From NCBI GenBank assembly GCA_009193035.1, contig SWDT01000033.1:186001-250000 (forward strand): a DNA stretch of 64,000 bases. Reading direction: 5' to 3'. Source of the stretch: Halicephalobus mephisto. Its lineage: Eukaryota > Nematoda > Chromadorea > Rhabditida > Panagrolaimidae. The notes beneath the pieces were generated by a model. The model did no database searches and had not been told where the DNA came from. It worked only from the letters and a program-made list of their open reading frames with translations. A program made the translations under genes and the position numbers. Positions within the stretch are counted from its first letter, which is position 1, and every line of letters begins with the position of its first letter. Shown piece after piece: positions 24,155-34,577 of the stretch.

Positions 24155-25581
24155 TTAATTATGTGTCAAGTAACGAGGAGTAGCACTAAACTTGGCATAT
24201 CCCTTGATCACCTTGTTGATGGCATCCAAAAAGTCTTTCTCTGTAGCGACCTTTCTGCGAGCTCGAATGGCGAACATTCCAGCTTCCGTGCAGACACTGC
24301 GAATTTCAGCTCCAGTACTGTTGGGGCACAATCTTGCTAGAAGATCATAACGAATGTCGCGTTCAACACTCATCTGCTTGGCATGAATCTTGAAGATGTG
24401 GGCACGACCAGCGAGATCAGGAAGAGCAAACTCAACTTTACGATCAAGACGACCGGGACGAACAAGAGCGGGATCCAAAGTGTCAGGACGATTCGTAGCC
24501 ATGAGAACCTAAAGTGGTCATTTCATCCAGTAAATATTTAAAACCAACCTTGATATTTCCTCTGGGATCGAATCCATCGAGTTGGTTAATCAACTCAAGC
24601 ATGGTTCGTTGAACTTCGTTGTCACCACCCATTCCGTCATCAAAACGAGCTCCACCAACAGCATCGATTTCGTCAAAGAAAATCAAACAAGCCTTCTTCG
24701 TTCTTGCCATCTCGAAGAGTTCACGGACCATACGAGCACCTTCACCAACATACTTCTGAACCAATTCAGAGCCAATAACACGAATGAAACAAGCATCAGT
24801 TCGGTTAGCGACTGCACGAGCACACAGGGTCTTGCCAGTTCCAGGAGGACCGTAGAGTAGAACGCCCTTAGGTGGTTCAATTCCGAGATTGACGAAGCGT
24901 TCTGGATGAAGAAGAGGGGTCTCGACGACTTCACGAAGTTTCTCAATTTGTTCCTTGCATCCACCGATATCAGCATAAGTGACATCTGGCTTCTCTTCGA
25001 CTTGCATCATAGTGACTGTGGGGTCGATTTTGGCAGGCAGAGGCAGGTGAATCTGGTACTTGTTACGGTCGACGCCAACCCGCATTCCTTCCTCGATATC
25101 CGTGGGAGCAACTGCATCAGCAAGGTCAACGACAAATTTGGCGAATTGCTTGACATTGATCATGTAGCGGGCATCTTGTCCTTCGGTCTGGATAATCTTC
25201 GTGCACCGCGCGACTTGGAGAGGTTGTTCCTGTTGCATAGCAGCTTTGTCTGCAGCAATATCCCACATTGCTGGAGGAGCTAAACCGGTATCACTTTCCT
25301 TGACGCCACAAAGTTCATTGACTCTTTTTAAGCATTCATCAATGTCAGTTTCGAGTTGTTTCAGTTGTTCGGAATACGGACCTTGTCCATATCGTTTCAA
25401 AACAGCAATATCTCCTTCATCAAGAGCTGAAAGTACAACATAAGCAATGCGGAAGATTAATAGGAGAAAAGGTTAAAATTCACATGTGAAGTCCGGAAAA
25501 CTCACCTTGGAAAGGCTTGTCCTCTTCGTTCTCTTTGTCCTTCTTCTGCTTTCGCATATCATCTCCAAGGTAGTCCGGCAT
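24155..25581 (-). CDS. rpt-1: 26S proteasome regulatory AAA-ATPase Rpt1 (PSMC2)
   Basis: Minus-strand exons 25581-25506, 25426-24549 and 24508-24155 join in phase to 435 residues, the expected size. It begins [20 protein letters not shown], as in PSMC2, followed by a coiled coil, the OB-domain, Walker A GPPGTGKT, Walker [10 protein letters not shown], the arginine-finger region [11 protein letters not shown], and the end [11 protein letters not shown]. It is one of six ATPases in the base of the 19S particle that unfold substrates and open the 20S gate; the alpha-ring gene pas-6 lies at the start of this window. The start ATG sits about 380 bases from the divergent tyrosyl-tRNA synthetase start. 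Introns are 79 and 40 nt. Confidence 0.97.
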
Positions 25582-25961
25582 GGTTCTGGTGTGGAGGAGT
25601 GCTACACGTCTCTAGAAACAAAATCAGTAAGTATGAGCAAGGACAGAAACAGCAAACGACACGGAGAAGGAAAATGAAGTTCGCGACTTTCATTTCTCAT
25701 CAAAATTCTCCCCCGTTTGGCATTCGTCACAAAACGCAAATTACAAAAAGTCGCTTTTCCAGGTTTCACAAGTTTGCATCATTCCGAACTGCAACTCCTC
25801 ATTTCCTTTCTCTATCTTCTTTTTTGTTAGTTAAATTATTATTTATTAATTAAAGTACTACTAGTACGGAGATTCTAATCATTTTCGATATATAAATCGT
25901 GCATTTTGTCTTTTAAAAAAACGATTATGTTTTATTTTTTTACCTAATTTCTTTTCAGATC

Positions 25962-28140
25962 ATGGCTAATCCTGCAGCCCCGGTTGAACTAAGTGAGGAA
26001 GATCTCCGGAGGAAAGATCTTATATTAAGGAATCTCCAAGTAGGTTTGTTATGTCTATTTCTTTTCTGATTTAGTACTCTCAGGAAGCTCTGGGAACCGA
26101 CAAGTTGGTTAAGCAACTTTCGACTCCGGGGAAGAGTATTCATGTCTACTGGGGAACTGCCACAACTGGAAGACCTCATGTTGGCTACATGGTTCCAGTA
26201 CAGAAGATTGCTGATTTTCTGAATGCTGGTCTGAGGGTCACGATTCTCTTTGCCGATGTCCATGCTTTTCTGGACAACTTGAAAAGCACCTTTGAGATGC
26301 TGGACTACAGAGTTGCCTATTATGAGTACACTATCAAAGCTTTATTAGCTGCTTTAAATGTACCTTTGGAGAAGCTTCATTTTGTCCGTGGAAGCAGCTA
26401 TCAATTATCTGAATCATATACGAAAGATATTCTGCGGCTTTGTGGTAATATTTCTCAAAGAGATGCTCTGCGAGCTGGAGCTGAAGTCGTCAAACAAGTT
26501 GAAAGTCCTCTTCTCAGTGGTCTCCTCTACCCTCTTCTTCAAGCAGTGGACGAACAGTACCTGAAGGTTGATGGACAATTCGGTGGAGTCGATCAAAGGA
26601 AGATTTTCATCCTAGCTGAAGAGCAACTTCCCAAGATCAAGTTGGGCAAGAGATGGCATTTTATGAATCCCATGGTTCCTGGACTCACTGGTGGAAAAAT
26701 GAGTAGTTCTGAAGTCGACTCCAAAATTGATTTGTTGGATCCTCCTGAGATTGTCGTCAGGAAGGTTGATGGAGCTTATTGTGAAAAAGGCGATCCAGAC
26801 AACAACGGAGTTTTGGCTTTCTTCCATTTTGTCGTCTTGCCAATCGTTCATCCACAACCCGTGGAGCTTGAGGGGCAGTCGTTTACTACTTATGAGGAAA
26901 TTCAAACTGCTTTTGAATCTGGAAACATATCAGAGAAAGCCCTGAAGAACTATTTGAAGACATTCCTGAATAATGTATTAGACAAAGTTCGAGAGGATTG
27001 CAAAACTCCAAAGATGGTTGAAATCATCGAAAAAGCTTACTCAGCTGGTTTCGATGATCTACCAGAGAACTTGAATTCAACATTGCAAATTGAAGACGGA
27101 GAAAATCAGAGTGAGAAACTGACTGAAATTAAAGGCAATTTGAAATTTCTTTCTTCACCCGGATTGGAAGAGAAGTTGAACAAGAATGAGCCTATCAAAG
27201 TTCTCTGGAGAGTGTCAACGAAAGGTCGAGTGAATTTTGCTCATACTGCCGGATTAATACAACTAAAGAGACTGCAAAAACTTGGCTGCAAGTGTTCTAT
27301 CTTAATTTCTGATCTTGGAGGTTACCTGGATAATGGGAAGTGTCCATGGAATGCTTTGGAAGCAAGAGCTAAATATTACGAAGAAGGTTTGAGGCATCTG
27401 GCAGCTGCAATTGGATTGACAGACATTGAATTCCTTCATAGTTCTAAGAACGAGTTTAATGAGTAAGTTTTACTTGTAAATGAATTGACTATATTGTGTT
27501 TTGCAGATCATTTACGCTTGATATGTACAAGATGGTCAGTAAAGTTACAAGGGATGCTTCAGCACTTATTAAAGGAAATACCCTGGCAACTCATCTTTGG
27601 CCTATCTACTTTGCTCTGGACATTCACTACGCTGATGCAGACCTGGTTATTACTGGAGAAGAACAGAAACCATTCGTGGATCTTGCCAACCAGCTTTACA
27701 GTTCATTGAAATTCCCCCAGAGAGCAGTATTATTTTTCCCTGTTATTCCAGGAATGAATGGAGAGAAAATGTCGGCAAGTAATGCTGATTTCCGTCTTGA
27801 TTTACTGGATACAGCGAAACAAGTCAAAACAAAAATTGGTAAATCTTTCTGTGAACCGGGAAATGTGAAAAATAACGTAAGTCTGCAATTGGCCAAATTG
27901 ATTATTTTCCCATTGGAAGAAGGCAAGGAAATTGTCATTGAGAGACCAGAAGAATATGGAGGAAATCTAGTCATTCCTAATTATGAAGCTCTTGAAAATC
28001 TGTTCGTTACTGAGAAGGTACATCCGAGTGACTTGAAGCCTATGGTAACAAAAAAGATCAACGAACTGCTCGAACCAGCCAGAGCAGCATTGACGCCTCA
28101 AACGAAAATGGTGCAAGCAGCGTTCCCTAAGGTCAAATAA
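25962..28140 (+). CDS. yars-1: tyrosyl-tRNA synthetase, double-length form
   Basis: Exons 25962-26039, 26084-27462 and 27507-28140 join in phase to 696 residues. The first half is a complete eukaryotic TyrRS: VYWGTATTGRPHVGY (HIGH motif as HVGY), the tyrosine-site QFGGVDQRKIF and KMSSS. After a linker near residue 370 a second TyrRS-like copy begins (KVLWRVSTKGRVNFAH). It keeps KMSAS and CEPGNVKNN, but its HIGH-like site reads FAHT and its tyrosine-site segment reads DLVITGEEQ. The C-terminus has no EMAP-II/OB domain such as vertebrate TyrRS carries. The first copy presumably charges tRNA-Tyr; the second looks catalytically inactive and may help bind tRNA as a built-in pseudo-dimer. The start lies three bases after a cttttcag acceptor, so cis- or trans-splicing of the leader is likely. 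Confidence 0.94.
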
Positions 28141-28496
28141 TAATCTAATTAAAGTGTCAATAAGACCGATACTGTATTGGGAGTTAATTTAATTTCTGTT
28201 GATCTGTTTTTATGTGGGATTTTAAAATTATTATTGAAAAATATACTTTTGATGTTAGTTTCGTCATACGTAAAATCGGCTTGTCGCGCAATTTGTCTGA
28301 TTGCAGTTTACGGGAATCGGCTTTGAGAGAGATTTCGAAAGTGTCGTAGATGACTTGAAGCAACGAAGGCGGTATCCATGGCACCGGTGATGAGTAGGGA
28401 TGGGTTTACCTCGCGGCCTCTAGAAGCGAGAGCGGCTTTGAGAAAGTCACCGGTTTGAATTGAGTTTGTGTTTTGTTAATTAGTTGGTCTCTGAAA
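28141..28496. other. intergenic, same-strand spacer
   Basis: 356 bases between the TyrRS stop and the PDE start. The second half is less AT-rich and open in a minus-strand frame, but no start or splice support is seen. Confidence 0.4.
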
Positions 28497-31359
28497 ATGT
28501 CTATTTCGGGAGATCAAGTTCGAGATTATCTGTTGAAAAATCCGGGATTTCTGGAACAATTTGTAACAAGTACTCAAATAAGTAAAGAGACTTTTCAACG
28601 ATGGACTTGGAGAAGAGACAACCATAAAATGAGAAATTCTGTAAGTTCTAGTAATGTGGTGAGTTTGTTTTTATTTTGTGGTTTTTCATTGTTGGCTATT
28701 CAGAGCATTATTTCCTTGGATGAACCTCGAGAACACCTGCTTCAACTCTACAAAAACAGAAACTCGTTGCTTTTCGAATTGGCTTCCAATTGCGCGAAGC
28801 TGGTCAACTGCGAAAAATTCGAGTTGCTCGTTCCTGGACGAGAAGGAGAAGAACAAGTCTGTGTCATGAAGGAGGAATCTGGAGCGTTGAAGTTGAGAAA
28901 AGCGAGGAAACACCGAAGAGACCCCAGTTTCGTCCTGTCCTTGATTGACCCGACGGAGAAGAAACTCGGAGAAATCCACTTCTTCTCCACCGTAAACGAC
29001 AGAGACCGAGTTTATTTGACGTTATTTGAAAGATGGGGAACAGCTTGTGTTTACTTCTCCCAAGTAAGCTTTAGAAAATTAATTTCAAATTCCTTCGAAA
29101 TCGTAATCGCAAATCTTTCCGTTAAATGCCTTATTAAAAATGCATTATTTTAATTGCTCATGTATCATAATCTCATATTTTCATGTAGAAATTTTGAAAA
29201 AACAAAACGCGCGCGTACAGTAATATACGGCTTTTCGTGTTAAGATTTCATCCATTTCAAAAATCAGTTTAAAACGCGCAAAACTCGTTTCCGTCTTAAT
29301 TGTCAAAATTCGGAAACTTATTGTTTAAAGCAGTTGTGTATTCCAATTTTAGCTTCCTGTACTAGGACCATGTACATAGCAAATAATAATTATTTTAAAT
29401 TCTTGTTTACAGTAATGATAGACCAATTATAAAATCTCTACCCCAAATTATGAATTTTTGATAACTTTCAAATTCTAGTTATACCGTCGTCATGAGTCGA
29501 AAACAAATGGAACCCAACCCCCTGCAACCCCGTCGCCCTCTCCTGAAGACGCTGAATTCGTGGCTCGTCAAAGGAAACTCAATGCTTTCCTTCTAGAAGT
29601 CGTCAAATCCCTCTTCCAAGACATCGAGACAACAGAAGTCGTCGTCAAGAAAGTTCTGAGTTTCGCCCAGACCCTTGTCGATGCAGACAGAGCTTCTCTC
29701 TTTTTCGTCGACCACAAGAGCAACGAAGTCTACTCCAGAATCTTCGACAACCAGCCAGTGGAGAATTCCAACAACGCTCATATCTCCGTAAATTCGGACG
29801 GTCAGAAGGAGGTTAGATTCCCCATGGGACGGGGGATCGCGGGGTACGTCGCCAGAACCGGAGAAGGAGTCAACATTGCGAACGCTTACGAGGACGACCG
29901 ATTCAACCCTGAAGTCGACAGTAAGACCGGATACCATACTACCAGTGTTCTCTGTATGCCGATTTACGTGAGGAAATCGTGAGTCATTCATTACCATATA
30001 ACCCGTTACTTTGATTTTCCAGAGTAATGGGGGTCATACAGATGGTGAACAAGCGTCACGGAAGATTCACCCAGGTCGATGAAGAAGCCTTCGAGACCTT
30101 TGCCCTCTACTGCGGATTGGCCCTTCATCACTCCAAGCTCTACGAGAAGATCAGAAGGTCCGAGACGAAGCACAGAGTGGCCATGGAGGTCCTCTCCTAT
30201 CACTCCGTCTGCAATCGGGACGAGGTGGCCAAGCTGAAGAGAGCAGTGCCCCAGGCCGAGGCCATGAATCTCATGCTCAACTTTGACTTTAACCAAAACA
30301 GTCTCAGCGAGATAGAGAAGCCACTCTACGCCGTCTGCATGTTCGATTCCCTCTTCCGAGAGCACTTCCAGTATGCTCACGATGACGTCATCAGATTTGT
30401 CTTGACTGTGAGGAAGAACTACAGACGAGTACCGTACCACAACTGGACCCACGGATGGACTGTAGCTCATGCTGTGTTCGTAGTTTTGAAGAAGACCTCG
30501 TACTTCACTCCTCTGGAATCCCTGGCCCTCTATATCGCATGTATCTGTCACGATTTGGACCATCGTGGAAAGAACAACGCTTACATGAAGTCCATGGAGA
30601 CTCCACTTGCGGCCATTTACTCCACTTCTGTCATGGAACATCACCATTTTAACCAAACAGTCACTATCCTCCAGCAAGAAGGTCACAATGTCCTTCAGTC
30701 CCTTTCAAGAGACGAATACAAACAAATTTTCGAAACAATTAAGCACTGTATCCTCGCCACGGATTTGGCCTTGTTCTTCCCGAACAAAGCCAATCTGGGG
30801 AGTATCCTGAAATCCAACGCCTTCAGTTGGGAAGACAAAAAGTGCAGATCTCTCAGTCAAGCAATTCTGATGACGGCTTGTGACGTCATTGCCAACGCCA
30901 AACCTTGGAGCATCCAGACAGAGACTGTAAAACTAATTTTCGAAGAATTTTACGAGCAAGGAGACGCCGAAAAAGTCAACGGCAAAGTCCCTATACCCAT
31001 GATGGACAGAGCTAAAGCAGAGGAGCTTCCACAAATGCAAGTAGGATTCATGAAAGGGATCTGCGTAGAATGTTACGATTTAATCTCCCAAGTGATCCCT
31101 GAGACTACTCAGCTAAAGGAAAGAGCGCGGTAAGTCCTCACTAGGAACTGGATTGAATCCGATTTTGGAGTAAAGCCCTTTAACCAAATCCATCTGGCCC
31201 TGAAACCAAATTCAATCCTATATTTCCGATGTATCCTACTTTACTAATCCACCAATTTCCAGAGTCAACCTTGACAAATGGACAGAATTAGCTAGAGAAC
31301 GAGCGGTGGCCAAAGAGGAAGCCCTCAAGGCCGGATTAGCCGAAGCTCAACCCATGTGA
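28497..31359 (+). CDS. pde-5: PDE10-type cyclic nucleotide phosphodiesterase with GAF domains
   Basis: Exons 28497-28658 (or to 28640), 28704-29063, 29479-29978, 30023-31129 and 31263-31359 join in phase to 741 (or 735) residues. The N-terminus (VRDYLLKNPGFLEQFV) matches that of PDE10A. A first GAF-like region is short, and a second GAF domain is clear (SLFFVDHKSNEVYS, FPMGRGIAGYVARTGE, LCMPIY). The catalytic domain has HNWTHGWTVAH, HDLDHRGKNNAY, TACDVI and the purine-clamp Gln in ELPQMQVGFM. It hydrolyses cAMP and/or cGMP, here probably with cyclic-nucleotide control through GAF-B. The third intron is 415 nt, far above the local norm, and the last is 133 nt. The assignment to the PDE10 branch, C. 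elegans pde-5, is from recalled sequence; other GAF PDEs are less similar at the N-terminus. Confidence 0.92.
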
Positions 31360-31514
31360 TAACTCCAATAGTTAGTTCTCATTATATTTCATCGATATTT
31401 CTATAATAAAGAAATTGTTTTATCACATATTCGTTATCAGTTTTCGTTGCTTGTAAACAAGCTAAATTGCACTGCAGAAGACGCTAGAAAGCAAGATAAA
31501 AATTATTTTCAACC

Positions 31515-31913
31515 ATGGAAGTTGGTGTCGGATCGTTCGAAGGATTTGTTTGTCTAATTGTATTGATTGCTATTTGCATCTTCTTGTGCTTGATCATCTA
31601 TTACTTGAAAAAAGTGAACGATACTCTCAAGAAAGAAAGAACGAAACCCGAGTCACCTACGGAATGCTGCAGACAAAACAATCAGCTACGAACTGTCTGT
31701 GTGAGCCGGAACAGCTCTCAACCAGGCGGAAAACCAAATTCTGAAGTTGATCCCTTGCTCAATCCCGAGAGCACCCATCCCGGGACATCGGTCCAAACTG
31801 CAGGGACTACGACCACAATCACCACCTACAAGGTCGACAAGAAGCCGGGACAACCGGACGAAATCACCAAAACTGTCGAAACGATTGCATCTCCTGAAAC
31901 CAAAGACCTCTAG
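31515..31913 (+). CDS. small single-pass membrane protein
   Basis: A single exon of 132 codons. The N-terminus is acidic and short, and one hydrophobic segment (FVCLIVLIAICIFLCLIIYY) spans about residues 11-30. The cytosolic side is basic (KKVNDTLKKERTK), with two Cys in TECCRQ, and the tail is Thr/Pro-rich with TTTTITTYKVDKKPGQP. No family is recognised. Start context is aaccATGG, a good initiation site. It lies 155 bases after the PDE gene on the same strand, so it might share an operon; an acceptor-like signal before it is not clear. The lack of introns makes the model simple, and codon use is balanced. Confidence 0.65.
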   Translation: MEVGVGSFEGFVCLIVLIAICIFLCLIIYYLKKVNDTLKKERTKPESPTECCRQNNQLRTVCVSRNSSQPGGKPNSEVDPLLNPESTHPGTSVQTAGTTTTITTYKVDKKPGQPDEITKTVETIASPETKDL

Positions 31914-32001
31914 GCTAACCGAAGTGTTTTACGATCGGATCAGGTTTTATAAGTTACAAAATTGTAAGCGTGATAATAAAATCGATGTAAACTTACGGAA
32001 C

Positions 32002-32738
32002 TTACAAGTCCCTTAATCCCCACATATGCAAGATCCGTCTAACAAGTTGCATGTCCGATGTCATTAAGGTAACTCGTTTTGCGTGAGCAGTACACAAGTT
32101 GGAAGATTCGAAAAGCGTTATAAGGAAAGATTGGGCGGCCTCCATCAAGGCGCGGATCGCGGTCATTTGAATCCGATACTCTCTTGGAGTGATTTGGTAG
32201 ATGATCTCCTTGATAACCCGAGTAAATGGCGTAATACGGAAGAGCATTTCAGTAGAAGTCTGTTGTCGACGAATCTCCTGCAAAGCTCGATATCCCGGGT
32301 GTTTTTTCTGGGGCATCTTCTGGATTCTTCCTGTTCTGATGTTTACTCGAGAAGTGTTCACACTAGGCAATCTCGGGACTCCACCAGATCTTCTGGAGAT
32401 TTGTGACAGTCCATCGTCAAAAGCATCGTCATCCAAACTGAACCGAATAGAATGGTTTCGATCTGCAAGGTTTTCATATGAATGTAAAATTATACAAAAT
32501 TCAAACCTATTGGGGAATTTTGGAATTCCGGCAATCTTCGACCAAGTCCATTTGGAGTGGAGGTCATAGTGGATCCTTGACTGGCTGGAAATGATGGGCT
32601 TCATATATAAACAAAATCAATTACGCCAAACAGACCTTGAGTAAAGGGAAAAGAAGGAGGCTTTTCTTGGCTGAACAAATTCTGACTTCCGACATAATTC
32701 GCAGTATCTACAGGCTTTGGAGCTGCTTTTGTCCTCAT
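32002..32738 (-). CDS. divergent histone H3, candidate centromeric H3 (CENP-A)
   Basis: Minus-strand exons 32738-32636, 32584-32507 and 32462-32002 join in phase to 213 residues. The last 100 residues are an H3 histone fold: ALQEIRRQQTSTEMLFRITPF for alpha-N/alpha-1, EAAQSFLITLFESSNLCTAH for alpha-2, and AKRVTLMTSDMQLVRRI for loop 2/alpha-3. Compared with recalled canonical H3, loop 1 (ITPREYRIQ) is one residue longer and unlike KTDLR. The tail of about 110 residues is unrelated to the H3 tail and lacks the ARTKQT start. These are the usual marks of CENP-A-type variants (C. elegans HCP-3), which set kinetochore position. It has two introns, whereas replication-dependent H3 genes have none. 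A GTAAGT overlaps the stop codon but no later exon is needed. The orthology is inference. Confidence 0.82.
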
Positions 32739-33228
32739 GATTAAGAAGTAATTACAAAGAACGGAGTTACAAAAGGAGGAGGATATTCCAGTAGCAGGTT
32801 GAAAAGCAGCGCCAAACAAAAACGAACAAGAGTTTTGGCGCGCTGCTCAATTTTCTTCTTGAGAATTCGGTCTGCGAGTTGGGCCAGTTGTGGGACATGG
32901 TTTTAGAGAAAAACTGGCTTCAATTACTGCGACTTTGATATTGTTAATTCTTAACTATTAATTTTTAGTGATTTTTCTGTGATTAAAAAATGAGCAAAAT
33001 CTTCCGATAATTAGTCGTTAAAACTTGACCTAGAATCTTCGCTCCCGAGTGAATTCCCGATCAGTCCCGGGTCACTGGAGCCTGCGGTTACCTTTCCTAC
33101 TCCAGCCGAAGGATGTCTTCTCCTTGTCTTCGGTCTTTTTAGGACACTTGACAGGAAATTGGGTCGACTCTCTTTGATCTAATTTCCAGTACAAAAGGAG
33201 AAATAATTGGTTTTCGTTATTCTCCAAA
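32739..33228. other. divergent intergenic region
   Basis: About 490 bases between the H3-variant (-) and collagen (+) starts; presumed promoters. It begins with G+C-rich motifs (GGCGC) near 32810-32840. No gene was seen. Confidence 0.4.
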
Positions 33229-34305
33229 ATGCAGAGTAGTGAGCTCCCTTCCGGGAGCGACTTCTCTCAGAAGAAGTCCCTCAGGCCATTGGCCTTCTGT
33301 GCCGTGGCCTTCGCAGCCGTGTCTGTGATCGCCTGCATCATCACTTTGCCTATCGTCTACAGCCATGTTCAATCCGTCCAATCCTATATGCAGAACGAAG
33401 TGGACTTCTGCAAGACGAGGTCGAGGGACATGTGGAAGGAGATGGTCCAACTCCAGGCCGCCACTGGCATCCCGGAGATCCTGAATGCAAACAGGACCAA
33501 GAGACAGAACTACGGCGCCTTTGATGCCGCCGGAGCTGCTCCTCCTGGAACTGCTGGAAATCCACAAGGAGGCAGTTGCTGTCAATGCCAGTTGGGGCCC
33601 CCTGGACCTCCAGGGCCTCCCGGAAGAGACGGTAGACCAGGGTAATTCACTTGATCACCATCTGCTTTTACTGTTGATTGAATATTGCAGAGCACCAGGC
33701 CGTCCAGGCAATCCAGGGCCTCCAGGAAGAGACGGAGTTCTCCTCCCAGGACCCCCTCCCAAGCCTCCATGCCAGAAATGTCCTCCCGGTGCCCCTGGTC
33801 CCCCAGGACCCCCTGGACCTAAAGGTTTCCCCGGACCTCAAGGAGAACCAGGGATCCCCGGGAAAGATGGAGAACCTGGAGTTCCCGGCCCCCCAGGACC
33901 CCAAGGCCCACCCGGACCCCCAGGCAAGTCAGGAGACAAAGGACCTCCCGGAGAACCCGGCCAGAAGATCAATGGAGCCCCACCAGGACCTCCAGGTCCT
34001 CCCGGTCCCCCAGGACCCCAAGGCCCACCCGGACCCCCTGGAAAAGACGGCAGCCCCGGAAAGCCCGGACCAATCGGACCCCCAGGCGATCCTGGAGAGA
34101 AAGGCAATAAATTCTTAAATGAACTTTCCCAACTTAATTATTTCAGGAGCCGATGGAGTTCCCGGTCCCCCTGGACCCCCCGGACCTCGCGGATCACCCG
34201 GAGCCCCAGGTAAGTCTTTATTTTTGGGTTTTTTAAGCAGTTTTTGCAGGTGGCTGCGACCATTGTCCAACACCACGCAGTGGTCCCGGATACAGCCGCA
34301 AGTAA
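33229..34305 (+). CDS. cuticle collagen
   Basis: Exons 33229-33641, 33691-34103, 34147-34209 and 34250-34305 join in phase to 314 residues. The N-terminal cytosolic stretch leads into a signal anchor ([20 protein letters not shown]) and the nematode collagen N-terminal domain, with a subtilisin-like processing site (NRTKRQ). Cys pairs (CCQCQ, CQKC, CDHC) flank Gly-X-Y blocks interrupted by short non-repeat linkers, the standard layout. The protein ends [13 protein letters not shown]. It would be secreted by hypodermis, cleaved, trimerised and cross-linked into the cuticle. The second intron (34104-34146) starts GC instead of GT; keeping it as an intron preserves the Gly-X-Y phase across the join. 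Confidence 0.95.
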
Positions 34306-34577
34306 GCAACGGCCGTTCAGAGGACACACTTTACCAAATAAAAGTGCAATCTATAATAATGTTGATTTCCTAATAAAAGTAACTTTCGAAAACAAAATTT
34401 GCTTTGATCGAAGTGTCCTTATCAAGTCCTAATTGATCAATCGATAATTCGTTTGTTTCTTGTTTGTGCTTGGAAACTTGTTCTTTATTCAATTCCATTT
34501 CCTAATCTCATTTGGTTACTTTCACTAAATCTGAACCGAGTCCTAAAATTTGAATTTAAAATTTATTTGAATTAAAA
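34306..34577. other. intergenic, same-strand spacer
   Basis: AT-rich. An AATAAA-like signal at about 34338 fits collagen polyadenylation. Nothing else was seen. Confidence 0.4.

Noticed and set aside
28184..28384. Minus-strand frame between the TyrRS and PDE genes
   Set aside because: No recognisable protein, second half hydrophobic noise, no splice sites in phase.
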